In this document: one piece after another, positions 8,082 to 15,599 of the stretch
Layout: every line of letters begins with the position of its first letter
Position numbering within the stretch: position 1 is the first letter of the stretch
NCBI GenBank assembly: GCA_041493345.1
Contig: JBGPYQ010000046.1
Span: 1-18,201, forward strand
Origin: VBDM01 sp041493345
Lineage (GTDB): Bacteria; Pseudomonadota; Gammaproteobacteria; Burkholderiales; SG8-39
Reading direction: 5' to 3'
DNA length: 18,201 bases
The notes under the pieces: generated by a model
The model's input: only the letters and a program-made list of their open reading frames with translations
The model's database searches: none
Told to the model about the DNA's origin: nothing
Program-made: the position numbers and the translations under genes

Positions 8082-8219
8082 CGTCTCCCTTCCGATGTGA
8101 GGTCCGTTATCCGGTTCGGATTATTCCCTCGCCAGGCGCTGGGGGCGCGACGCCTCCGCCCGCACCGGGCAATCCGAATGGTCATCGGAAATCACGGCGA
8201 GCGCAAGAGCATTCTTTTC
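8082..8219. other. Largest gap inside the cluster, with an inverted repeat
   Basis: This 138-base gap between the MMPL and deacetylase genes holds no credible ORF. It contains the near-perfect dyad TTATCCGGTTCGGATTA at 8107-8123 (half-sites ATCCG/CGGAT), about 25 bases before the deacetylase start. No strong -35/-10 pair was found on the minus strand. The dyad could be an operator or an RNA hairpin. Confidence 0.35.
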
Positions 8220-10556
8220 TCAGGGCAGGCGGCCCGCCGGGCCCTTTCTGTGCCCGATCAGGATCGCCGAAAAGACGAGCGTAAGTATCGCCCCCGCTCC
8301 CACGGTCGAGCCGATGGCATTCAGTACCGGCACTTTCGAAAGCGCGAGCAGCCCGAAGCCTATCACCGTGGACACGTTCGCGAACAGCAGCGACACGATC
8401 GTGCGCTCGCGATCCCGATCCGACAATGCCTGCCGTTCAAAAAACAGCGAGTAATTCGATCCCACCGCGACCACCAGCAGCAGACCCACCAGATGGAATA
8501 TGGACAGCCGGTGACCGCCCAGGACCAGCATACCCAGGGTGACGACGACCGCCGCCGCGAGGGGGGCGAGGACCTCGAAAACCCGCCGCGGCGCGCGCAG
8601 GCTCGCGAACAGCAACACGATAATCGCGGCGGCGCCCATCAGGGAGTAAGTCAGTGCCTCGCGTCGATAGCTACGGTACAAGTCATCTGATTCGCGTTTC
8701 AGATCCAGGACGGTGAACTCGAGGCCGGGCACCTTTCCGATTTCACCGCTGATTGCGCCGGAGTTGGATACGCCCCGCAAGGGCAGCATCGCGACAACCC
8801 CATCCTGTCTTTTAGACAGCAGGGAATCCAGTTTCAGAGCCAGACTGGTTCCCTGCAGGCTGCCTCGATCCACCGGCGGCATGCTCCTTGCGGCCGCTGC
8901 TTCCTCGAGAAATGGCTCGAACGCCCGAGCGCGAAAAGGCAGGCCACGCAATGCCTCGTGCAGATTCTTGCGCAATGCCCCCGGCTCGGGCAAGGCCGCC
9001 TGCCGCGCGCGCTGCGTCGCCTGGCTGGGCAGGAAGCCGGCCGGCGAATCGAATCCTTCCAGCCATCCCTGCCGCACGGCCCGCCGCAAGGCGGCGGCGA
9101 CGCGCTCGCTGCCCTGAAGCGCGGTTTCCTCGTCTTTCGCCCGGACAATCACAAGATGGCGCACGTCCGGGGCGCCGATATCCGTGCGCAGCCGCTGATC
9201 GAGGCGCTGCTCATCGGGGGAAACAGGACTGAGGCTCGAGAGATCGTCGCTCCAGATCGGCTCACGCTGCGCCATCAGAAGAACGCAGGCAAGCGCGACC
9301 ATCACCAGCAGCGGAACGCGAAGCAGCGGCGCGCGCCCCACCAGGCTCATCACTCCCGGGGCAAAGGCGGTTACTGCCGGGACGGCAAATCCCGGCGGCA
9401 GCAATTCGGGCAATACCCAGCGGGTAACAGCGGCGGCGGCGACGAGGCCGGCCATCGAGAAAAGTCCGAGTTGCGCGAGGCCATTGAAGCCCGAGAACAG
9501 CATGGCGCTGAAGCCGCAGAGGGAGGTCAACACGCCCAGGCGCAAGGTGGGCCATATCCGGTCGAAGGTCGTGCGCGGCGCCGTGCCCGGAGCGATTTGG
9601 GTAAAAAGGTAGATCGCATAATCCACGCCCTCGCCGATCAGCGTGACGCCGAAGCCGAGGGTGATTCCGTGTACCGAGCCGAAGCCCAGGCTCACCGCGG
9701 CAATTCCCGCGAGCGCCCCGCTCGCCACCGGAAGGAGGCCGAGCCCCACCGCGCGCGGCGAGCGATAGAGCGCCCAGAGCATGGCTCCGATGAGGACCGT
9801 CGCGACGAGGGAGAATTTCCAGGCGTCGTTCCGTATGCGCTCGCGGATGGTCACTGAAAAAACGCCCGGCCCCGTCAACAGCAGTTTAGCCTCGCCGCCC
9901 CCTGCCGCTTCCGCAAACGCGCCGCGAATCCGAGCGAGCGTCCTCTCCTGCGCGTCGATGTCGTAACCGGCCGCGCGGGTCTGGGCAAGCAGCAGCGCGC
10001 GAGCGCCATCGCCGGAAAACCACACGCCATGCCGTATCGAGGGTCTCGTTTGTCCTTCCAGTTGCTCGAGGAGCCGCATCAGCTCCCCGCCGGGATCGGA
10101 GGGAAGTGTTCTCCGCAGTAACATTCCCGCTGGAGTGGCGAGCAATCGAAGATCTTCCTCGAGGCTGTGGCGCAGCCCCCGCGCGGTGAAGTGCTCCGGC
10201 GTCATGGCTGGGCTGAGCAAGTACCGATTTTCCCAGAGGTATTCCCGATCCGTCTCGAACCCGGACTCTTCGCCGTTATTTACGGAAACGAAGTTGTCCT
10301 GCGCGCGCAATGACGCCGCCAGCCGCTGGCTCGCCTGCGCCAGGCGTTCCGTCGCGCCTACCTCGATTCCGATGAGGATAAGTCGCGACACGACGCCGTC
10401 CCGCAGCTGCTCCACGAGGATCTGCTGCGCCGGAGAGGGCGATCGGGGCAGGAAGGCCGACAAGTCGGCCGTAAATTCGGTCCGGCTGATGACTGCAATA
10501 GCGGCCACGACGCCTGCAAGCCAGATGCAGACTGCGCTGCGCGGCCAAAACCTCAC
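8220..10556 (-). CDS. MMPL/RND-family exporter (ApeM-like)
   Basis: A 778-residue inner-membrane protein with the MMPL layout. One N-terminal helix (about 5-23) is followed by a large periplasmic loop and a bundle of five helices (about 240-400, including GVTLIGEGVDYAIYLF with a buried acidic residue). A second single helix, a second loop, and a C-terminal bundle containing VAVGSNYSLFF follow. In APE clusters such proteins are proposed to extract the finished polyene lipid from the inner membrane and pass it to a LolA-like carrier; other relatives export lipids such as mycolates or hopanoids. The start is a GTG whose GTGA overlaps the TGA of the LolA-like gene (10553-10556), which supports a paired function. 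The protein looks intact. Confidence 0.9.
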   Translation of the reverse strand: MRFWPRSAVCIWLAGVVAAIAVISRTEFTADLSAFLPRSPSPAQQILVEQLRDGVVSRLILIGIEVGATERLAQASQRLAASLRAQDNFVSVNNGEESGFETDREYLWENRYLLSPAMTPEHFTARGLRHSLEEDLRLLATPAGMLLRRTLPSDPGGELMRLLEQLEGQTRPSIRHGVWFSGDGARALLLAQTRAAGYDIDAQERTLARIRGAFAEAAGGGEAKLLLTGPGVFSVTIRERIRNDAWKFSLVATVLIGAMLWALYRSPRAVGLGLLPVASGALAGIAAVSLGFGSVHGITLGFGVTLIGEGVDYAIYLFTQIAPGTAPRTTFDRIWPTLRLGVLTSLCGFSAMLFSGFNGLAQLGLFSMAGLVAAAAVTRWVLPELLPPGFAVPAVTAFAPGVMSLVGRAPLLRVPLLVMVALACVLLMAQREPIWSDDLSSLSPVSPDEQRLDQRLRTDIGAPDVRHLVIVRAKDEETALQGSERVAAALRRAVRQGWLEGFDSPAGFLPSQATQRARQAALPEPGALRKNLHEALRGLPFRARAFEPFLEEAAAARSMPPVDRGSLQGTSLALKLDSLLSKRQDGVVAMLPLRGVSNSGAISGEIGKVPGLEFTVLDLKRESDDLYRSYRREALTYSLMGAAAIIVLLFASLRAPRRVFEVLAPLAAAVVVTLGMLVLGGHRLSIFHLVGLLLVVAVGSNYSLFFERQALSDRDRERTIVSLLFANVSTVIGFGLLALSKVPVLNAIGSTVGAGAILTLVFSAILIGHRKGPAGRLP

Positions 10557-11170
10557 GAATCATCCCGGGATATCGTCATGACCGAGCGATCCCCGCTGGT
10601 TTCAAGGACCTCAATCACGTTGACCCAGTCCCCGCTTCCGCCAAGCTGGATTTCCCGTACCACGCCTTGCATTTTCGGCTCGCTCGGCGTAAGCACGAGA
10701 CGCCATTGGGATTGTCCTCCGCGCAGGCCGACCCGATAGAAGCGATTCAGGGTTTGCAGGTCGCCCGCCAGCGTTGAGCGGATGCTCTCCACGAAAGCCC
10801 AAAGCACGGGATAGTCCCGCAGAGCAAGGGTACGGCTGCCGTCCTTGCTCTCGATCGTCAATTCATCCCGATCCAGAACAAGGCTTTCGGGATTGGGCCG
10901 GACGGTGTGCTTCTCCAGGTGTCCGGGCGCGGCATAGACCAGTGTGCCGGAGAGCTCCAGTGGCGTGCTCAGAATGGCCATGTACTTGCGCTCGGTGAAC
11001 CTGCCTCTGGCCGATTTCACTTGCCGCAGCGTCTGCATGAGCTGCTCGACTCCCCACATGGGGCCGGCATCGGTCTGCGCGCCGGCGCCCGACGCAATCG
11101 ACAGGCCGACCGCGAGCACCGCCGCTGAAAACATCGGCGGCGCGGAAAAGCTGCGCGCGTTCACGGTCAT
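10553..11170 (-). CDS. LolA-like outer-membrane carrier protein (ApeL-like)
   Basis: A 205-residue predicted periplasmic protein. A hydrophobic signal segment (FSAAVLAVGLSIASGAGA) ends near residue 31, followed by a LolA/LolB-type fold. The pattern 'QLMQTLRQVKSARGRFTERKY', '...LSGTLVYAAPGHLEKHTVRP...' and 'LTIESKDGSRTL' resembles LolA, which carries lipoproteins across the periplasm. In APE clusters this paralogue is thought to carry the polyene lipid or its lipid anchor to the outer membrane. Its stop overlaps the GTG of the MMPL gene, a pairing usual for these loci. A 33-base gap separates it from the ApeI-like gene. Confidence 0.85.
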   Translation of the reverse strand: MTVNARSFSAPPMFSAAVLAVGLSIASGAGAQTDAGPMWGVEQLMQTLRQVKSARGRFTERKYMAILSTPLELSGTLVYAAPGHLEKHTVRPNPESLVLDRDELTIESKDGSRTLALRDYPVLWAFVESIRSTLAGDLQTLNRFYRVGLRGGQSQWRLVLTPSEPKMQGVVREIQLGGSGDWVNVIEVLETSGDRSVMTISRDDS

Positions 11171-11203
11171 GGGCTGGGTTTCAAGGCGCCGCCCTGACGA
11201 GGT

Positions 11204-11515
11204 CTATCCCGCTCTCGACACGGCATCGAATGCTGCTTCGCCTGAGAGCACTGCCTTCCCGCCCACCGTACAGGTGAATCTGATTCCATTCTCGCCGGAG
11301 CGCGAGAATTCCATCACGACGCGGTCGCCCGGCCTTGCCGGGGAGAGGAATTTCGCGGACCGGATCCGGCAAGACGACAGGCTCACGCCAAGGCTCCGCT
11401 CCGCGGCCCTGAGCGTCTCGCTCAACAGCAGCGCCCCGGGAATAATCGGATTTCCGGGAAAGTGTCCTTGCGCGGCAGGATGATCAGATGGAAAGCGTTG
11501 CTCAACGGTCGTCAA
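11204..11515 (-). CDS. ApeI-like 3-hydroxyacyl-ACP dehydratase (short hotdog)
   Basis: A 103-residue FabA/FabZ-like hotdog with the catalytic motif GHFPGNPIIPGALL (His18). It would be the second dehydratase of the pathway beside the ApeP-like protein encoded at 4064-4501; in studied APE systems the two differ in chain-length preference. The only plausible start is TTG 11515 (TTG-ACG-ACC), two bases after the TAG of the AMP ligase (11518-11520). No ATG or GTG is available before the conserved region, so low or coupled translation is expected. The same frame is open upstream to 12139, but that part is inside the AMP-ligase gene. Confidence 0.82.
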   Translation of the reverse strand: MTTVEQRFPSDHPAAQGHFPGNPIIPGALLLSETLRAAERSLGVSLSSCRIRSAKFLSPARPGDRVVMEFSRSGENGIRFTCTVGGKAVLSGEAAFDAVSRAG

Positions 11516-11517
11516 CG

Positions 11518-12855
11518 CTACCCCACTTTCGCCGCAAGCCGGGTCACCAGGTTGTCCAGCTCCACGCGCGGAAGCTTGCCGGCATCGTTGCGCGGCAGGG
11601 AATCCACCAGGCACAACGGCCGCGGAAGAAACGCGGCATCGATGCGCGAGCGCAGGGCCGCCATGATCGCCTCGCTGCTCAGCCCCGGTGCCACCGCAAA
11701 GGCAATCAATCGGGGTACATTGCCGTGCTGCTCTTGGGGCATGACAAACGTGCCGTCGCGGACGCCCTGGATGGAGTTCAGGTGATAGTTGAGATTGGCG
11801 AGCGAGGTCCGCTTTCCCGCGATGTTGACCAGGTCTGCCGTTCTTCCGTGGAGCAGAAAACCCTCCGGGCCGCACAGTTCGATCACATCGGCCAGCAGGA
11901 CTTCCGTATCCACGTGCCCGCCTCTTACCCAGGTTCCCCGGTCGTCCTGGCGCAAGCTGATGCCCGGATACGTGCGCCACTGGAGAGTCTCCACAGTGCG
12001 CCGGGTCGCCACCTGCCCGGCCTCGGTGCAGCCGTAAATCTCGTGCAGCGCCGCTGCAAAGCCGGCCTCCGCTTCGGCCGCCAGCTGTGGGGCCAGCGGT
12101 GAGGTTGCGCAGAGCAGAAAATCCACGGTCGGCAGACAATCCGTCTCCTCGAGCAGCACGCGCAAATGCACCGGCGTCGTCACCAGAATGCGCGGACGCG
12201 GGAGCGCCTCAAGCGCGGCGCAGATATCCGCGGGAAAGAACGGCCGCCCTGAATCCATGATCAGACCGCCCTGAATGGCCATGAGCACCGTGGATTCCAG
12301 GCCGTACATGTGTTGCGGGGGCACGGTACCCAACACCGCAGTTCCGGGATTCGCGGCCGTGCCCAGCCGGTCTGCCTCGGCCCGGGCGCTCCTGACCAGT
12401 CCGCCCCAGGACTTCCGGTTCGGCACCGGCTCCCCCGTCGAACCCGATGTAAACACGATCGCGGCCACCCGCGCCTGCGGAATCATGGGCACGGCCTGTG
12501 GAGCCGGCTGTTCTTCTGCCGGTCTGGGATAGTCGAACGTTTCGAGTCCCGATGGACCGGCGATCCCGTCCGTCAGGCAGTAAACATCGGCGTAACTATC
12601 TTTCAAGCGCTCGATGAGATCGGGAGTGAAATTCGGCGGCAAAAGCGTGATTTGCCCCCGCAACAGGGCCGCGGCGAATCCCACGGAAAAACGGTAGCGG
12701 TCCGTGCACAGATTGAGGACATGGCGAGCGCGCGGAAGCAGCGTGACCAGTTGCGACACATCCCGCAGAAATTCCTCGACCGGGATGGGCCGCCCCCTCC
12801 GGTACGCGAACACCGCACCGTCTCCGTACCTGAAAATCAGTGGAAGCTCGCCCAT
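11518..12855 (-). CDS. AMP-dependent aryl-acid ligase of the polyene cluster (ApeH/XanA2-like)
   Basis: A 445-residue ANL-superfamily enzyme, shorter than typical acyl-CoA synthetases (about 500-560), as is usual for the APE/xanthomonadin ligases. It shows the phosphate-binding motif AAIVFTSGSTGEP (131-143), YGCTEAG, the hinge region GRTADLVNIAGKRTS, and the C-terminal LPRNDAGKLPR with the catalytic Lys near 427. It would adenylate a hydroxybenzoate- or hydroxycinnamate-type acid and load it on the ACP. It lies between the COG4648-type gene and ApeI-like gene, the same order as apeG-H-I in known clusters. ATG 12855 is the first codon of the conserved N-terminus; no strong ribosome site is visible. 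Confidence 0.9.
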   Translation of the reverse strand: MGELPLIFRYGDGAVFAYRRGRPIPVEEFLRDVSQLVTLLPRARHVLNLCTDRYRFSVGFAAALLRGQITLLPPNFTPDLIERLKDSYADVYCLTDGIAGPSGLETFDYPRPAEEQPAPQAVPMIPQARVAAIVFTSGSTGEPVPNRKSWGGLVRSARAEADRLGTAANPGTAVLGTVPPQHMYGLESTVLMAIQGGLIMDSGRPFFPADICAALEALPRPRILVTTPVHLRVLLEETDCLPTVDFLLCATSPLAPQLAAEAEAGFAAALHEIYGCTEAGQVATRRTVETLQWRTYPGISLRQDDRGTWVRGGHVDTEVLLADVIELCGPEGFLLHGRTADLVNIAGKRTSLANLNYHLNSIQGVRDGTFVMPQEQHGNVPRLIAFAVAPGLSSEAIMAALRSRIDAAFLPRPLCLVDSLPRNDAGKLPRVELDNLVTRLAAKVG

Positions 12856-12864
12856 GAGGGAAGG

Positions 12865-13524
12865 CTAGCGCGGTCTGGCGCTGCGGGAGAAAGAGGAATC
12901 CTCGGCGAACGCGCGCATCGACCTTGCAACGGATGCATGCGGATAATCTCGATAGCGTGTCACCCGATAAACGTATTCGCCTGCGAACATGAGCGCGAGC
13001 AGCGGAATATTGAGAACGTTGACGAACAGCGACCAGGTATCGAGTCGGGCAAATTCGAACAGAATTGCCGAGATCGCGACCTGGCCGGAGAAAAACACGG
13101 TCCAGGCAATCGTGACGTTGCGCGTGTACGCCTCCAATCGCGGCGGAAGCGTCCCGTGGACCCGGCGTGCGAGCCGCGTGATGAGCGGCTCCCTGCCGCG
13201 CCGAAGCGTGCGTCCGAAGAGCCACGCCAGAAGGACATAGGCGGTGGCGTGCGGCGCGCCGTACGCCACCGCGAGGCCCGATCGGTCCTGATACTCGAGC
13301 ATCACCATGGCCGCGACCGCCGCCAGCAGGGCCAAGAGCCACAGGGACTTGTTGGCGGAACGCGCCAGGATCCAGAACCCCGCGGCCAGGGGCGGAAGCG
13401 ACAGCAGCACCAGCCGCACCGGCCCCGCCCGGTTTTCACTCAGCGAAGCATGCACCAGCCAATCGCATGTTGCCCACCCCAGCACGATCAGCGCGGCCCA
13501 TGCCCAGCCCCCGGATCTCGCCAT
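12865..13524 (-). CDS. COG4648-type integral membrane protein (ApeG-like)
   Basis: A 219-residue polytopic membrane protein with about six hydrophobic segments (near 8-20, 38-54, 62-77, 88-105, 137-156 and 164-180) and a basic central loop (RTLRRGREPLITRLARRVHG). It resembles the COG4648 family of unknown function that sits beside the ACP and AMP ligase in APE/xanthomonadin clusters (ApeG). No catalytic motif is evident. Its ATG (13522-13524) directly abuts the ACP stop (13525-13527), so both are surely on one transcript and probably translationally coupled. It may organise the synthase at the inner membrane; that is inference only. Confidence 0.75.
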   Translation of the reverse strand: MARSGGWAWAALIVLGWATCDWLVHASLSENRAGPVRLVLLSLPPLAAGFWILARSANKSLWLLALLAAVAAMVMLEYQDRSGLAVAYGAPHATAYVLLAWLFGRTLRRGREPLITRLARRVHGTLPPRLEAYTRNVTIAWTVFFSGQVAISAILFEFARLDTWSLFVNVLNIPLLALMFAGEYVYRVTRYRDYPHASVARSMRAFAEDSSFSRSARPR

Positions 13525-13824
13525 CTATTTTTTCCGATGCTGCTGGACATGCTGGTTGAGGCTGCGCAGGGAACTGAAGATGGTCCGATTGTTCTCGTCG
13601 TCCGAGCGCAGCTTGATGCCGTAGGTTTTGGAAATGGCCAGGGCGATTTCCAGGATATCAATCGAGTCCAGCCCGAGTCCTTCGCCGAAGAGCCGGGCGC
13701 CCGGATCGATTTCCTCGGCCTGGAGGTCCAGGTTGAGCGTGGTGACGATCACCCGGGCCAGCTCAAGTTCCTGAACTGTCAGCACCCCGCTCTGGAACAT
13801 CACTATTGTCGCAGGCTTGTTCAT
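13525..13824 (-). CDS. Acyl carrier protein of the polyene synthase
   Basis: A 99-residue acyl carrier protein. The phosphopantetheine site is Ser54 in GEGLGLDSIDILEIAL, and the surrounding helices fit the four-helix ACP fold. It would hold the aryl starter and the growing polyene. It is the only ACP in the window, whereas APE clusters generally encode two (ApeE and ApeF). The start ATG 13824 has GGGGAG upstream at suitable spacing; an internal ATG nine codons in is possible but less well supported. It is the first gene of the APE-like part, preceded by a 116-base gap with a possible promoter. No phosphopantetheinyl transferase gene is present here. Confidence 0.92.
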   Translation of the reverse strand: MNKPATIVMFQSGVLTVQELELARVIVTTLNLDLQAEEIDPGARLFGEGLGLDSIDILEIALAISKTYGIKLRSDDENNRTIFSSLRSLNQHVQQHRKK

Positions 13825-13908
13825 AACCCAATTCTCCCCGATTTCCTGGTTTTGCCGCTTTTTCAGCGGTTTCGATCCGGGCCGATCGGTCCTCGGATGC
13901 TTGCCCCT

Positions 13909-13914
13909 ATTATA
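13909..13914 (-). promoter_or_regulatory. Possible -10 element upstream of the ACP gene
   Basis: A perfect TATAAT on the minus strand lies 85 bases before the ACP start in the gap between the SDR and ACP genes (13825-13940). The region 16-18 bases upstream of it shows no good -35 and there is no TGn extension, so promoter strength is doubtful or activator-dependent. Downstream in the leader, CCGCT-GAAAA-AGCGG (about 13857-13871) can form a small hairpin, and a CCGATCGG palindrome lies near 13882-13889. Confidence 0.35.
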
Positions 13915-13940
13915 GTCGTCCGGAACCGCGCAGGCATCCG

Positions 13941-14708
13941 TCACGTCGAGCTTGAGAAGCCCCCGTCCACCACGATCACCTCGCCGGTGACGAACCGGTT
14001 CGACTGCACGAGCGACATCATGGTCTGCGCAACATCGTCGGCGGTGGCGCAGCGCCTGAGGGGCGTGAGCTTCGCGCGCCGCCCCATCAATTCCTCGTAC
14101 TTGTCCTTGAGCATGCGCCGCATCCATTCGCCTTCCATCCAGCCGGGCGCCACCGCGTTGACCCGGATGTCCGGTCCGAGATGGTATGCCAGGGTCTTGG
14201 TCAGGTTGATTACCGCGGCCTTGCTGGCCGCATAGGGCAGCGGCTGCGGGCCGGGCCGCAGGCCGACAATGCTGGCGGTGTTGACAATGCACCCCTTGGA
14301 AGCCCGCAGCAGCGGCACCGCCGCGCGCGTGACCTGGAACACGCCGCGGACATTGACCGCAAATACCCGGTCCCACTCCTGCGCCGTCATGGCGTCAAAG
14401 TCTCCGGGCTTTATTTCGGTCGTGATGCCGGCGTTGTTGATGAGCACATCGAGGCGTCCGAACTCGTCCTCGACTGCCTGCAGCATGACGCGCACGCCGG
14501 GATCGTCGGCTACGTCGCAGCGGCAAAGCAGGCTTTTTGCTCCGGCCTTCCCGGCTTGCGCCGCCACGGCCGCCGCCGCGGCTTCGCTGCGGCTGTAGTT
14601 GATGGCGACGTCGTAGCCGGCGCGTGCCAGCGCCAGCGCCGCGCTGCGGCCGATGCCGCTCGCCGCGCCGGTGACCAGAGCGGTGGGTTTTTGCCTGAGC
14701 GTCGTCAT
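13941..14708 (-). CDS. Short-chain dehydrogenase/reductase
   Basis: A 255-residue classical SDR with TGAASGIG (13-20), NNAG (91-94), and catalytic Ser146 / Tyr159 / Lys163 (TASIVGLRPGPQPLPYAASK). The C-terminus (GEVIVVDGGFSSS) is of the FabG/glucose-dehydrogenase type. Substrate cannot be read from sequence. By position it belongs with the EntE-type ligase and amidohydrolase upstream (28-base gap after the latter), and it could act on an aryl-CoA-derived or hydroxyacyl intermediate. It differs clearly from the cluster ketoreductase at 3348-4067. A second ketoreductase for the polyene or an EntA-like 2,3-dihydro-DHB dehydrogenase are alternatives; I see no feature that decides. No strong ribosome site precedes the ATG. 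Confidence 0.85.
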   Translation of the reverse strand: MTTLRQKPTALVTGAASGIGRSAALALARAGYDVAINYSRSEAAAAAVAAQAGKAGAKSLLCRCDVADDPGVRVMLQAVEDEFGRLDVLINNAGITTEIKPGDFDAMTAQEWDRVFAVNVRGVFQVTRAAVPLLRASKGCIVNTASIVGLRPGPQPLPYAASKAAVINLTKTLAYHLGPDIRVNAVAPGWMEGEWMRRMLKDKYEELMGRRAKLTPLRRCATADDVAQTMMSLVQSNRFVTGEVIVVDGGFSSST

Positions 14709-14736
14709 GGGAAAAGGATCATGATTGAAAAATACA

Positions 14737-15579
14737 CTACAAGCCGAGAACGCGCTCGGCGTTGCCGTGGAAGATTTTCTCCATTACGACGTCGGAGTAG
14801 TCGAGCTCCTGCCATTCCTTGAGGATGCGCGCATAAGGCAGGCTCGGGTAATCGCTGCCGAACATGATCTTGTCCTGCAGCCTGGAACGCATGTCCACCT
14901 TGAGCTGCGCCGGGAAATATTTCGGCGCCCAGCCCGACATCTCCCAGTAGACATTGCCCTTGTGCAGCGCCACCGCGGTCGCCTCGTCCACCCAGGGCCA
15001 GCCGGGATGGGCCATGATGATTTGCAGCTTCGGAAAATCCGCCGCAAGATCGTCGATCGAAGAGGGATGCGCATGCCGGATTCTCGCGCCCATGCCGCCT
15101 GGCAGGCCCGCCCCCATGCCGGTGGTGCCGACGTCGACCATCACTGCCGCCTCGAGCTCGTTGATCACCTCGAACAGGGGATAATATCGACGATCGTTGA
15201 CCGCAAAGTGCTGCATGATCGGGTGAAAATGAAAACCGATCATGCCAAGCTCGCGCACCGCTTTCTTCGCCTGGTCGATCGCAACCTCCCCTTTCGCGGG
15301 CTCCAAGGCGCCCCAGGCCTGGATGATGCGCTTCGGATGGCGCTTCCACATCGCGTGCACATACTCGTTCGTGCACGGGGGCGTGGCGATCGTCGTCTCG
15401 AGGTCGAGCGCGACCAGCACCGCCTCAACCCCGGCAGCGGTGAATTCCTTGATCACTTCGTCTTCGGATTTCGCGCTCCATTTGCGGTTCCAGTATTTCG
15501 CGAGCGCCTCGACGTAGGGCCCCTGACAGTCGATCCAGGGCTGCGTCCCGGGGTAGCAGTGAAGATCTATGATTCGCAC
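14737..15579 (-). CDS. Amidohydrolase-2 family TIM-barrel protein with an altered metal site
   Basis: A 280-residue amidohydrolase-2 (ACMSD-like) protein. Recognisable family segments are IIDLHCYPG (3-11), GFHFHPIMQHF (115-125), GTTGMGAGLPGG, IMAHPGWPW (188-196, His191) and FGSDYP (240-245, Asp243). The family often carries decarboxylases, lactonases or hydratases acting on aromatic-acid or ring-cleavage intermediates. Here the N-terminal D-x-H-x-H reads D-L-H-C-Y, and the mid-barrel position where relatives have His before GTTG reads VDVGTTG, so the metal site looks incomplete. The start is GTG 15579, directly before the conserved N-terminus and 20 bases after the ligase stop; the frame is open further upstream only within the ligase gene. 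Function is uncertain. Confidence 0.8.
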   Translation of the reverse strand: MRIIDLHCYPGTQPWIDCQGPYVEALAKYWNRKWSAKSEDEVIKEFTAAGVEAVLVALDLETTIATPPCTNEYVHAMWKRHPKRIIQAWGALEPAKGEVAIDQAKKAVRELGMIGFHFHPIMQHFAVNDRRYYPLFEVINELEAAVMVDVGTTGMGAGLPGGMGARIRHAHPSSIDDLAADFPKLQIIMAHPGWPWVDEATAVALHKGNVYWEMSGWAPKYFPAQLKVDMRSRLQDKIMFGSDYPSLPYARILKEWQELDYSDVVMEKIFHGNAERVLGL

Positions 15580-15599
15580 GAGGACATTCCGGGCCGCGC

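Noticed and set aside
11516..12139. Upstream extension of the ApeI-like frame
   Set aside because: It lies inside the AMP-ligase gene and has no recognisable fold; the hotdog protein is complete from TTG 11515.
12541..12550. Match to the tRNA T-arm (ttcgagtccc) as a possible att repeat
   Set aside because: Only about 10 bases, inside a conserved coding region; no extended identity to the tRNA 3' end.
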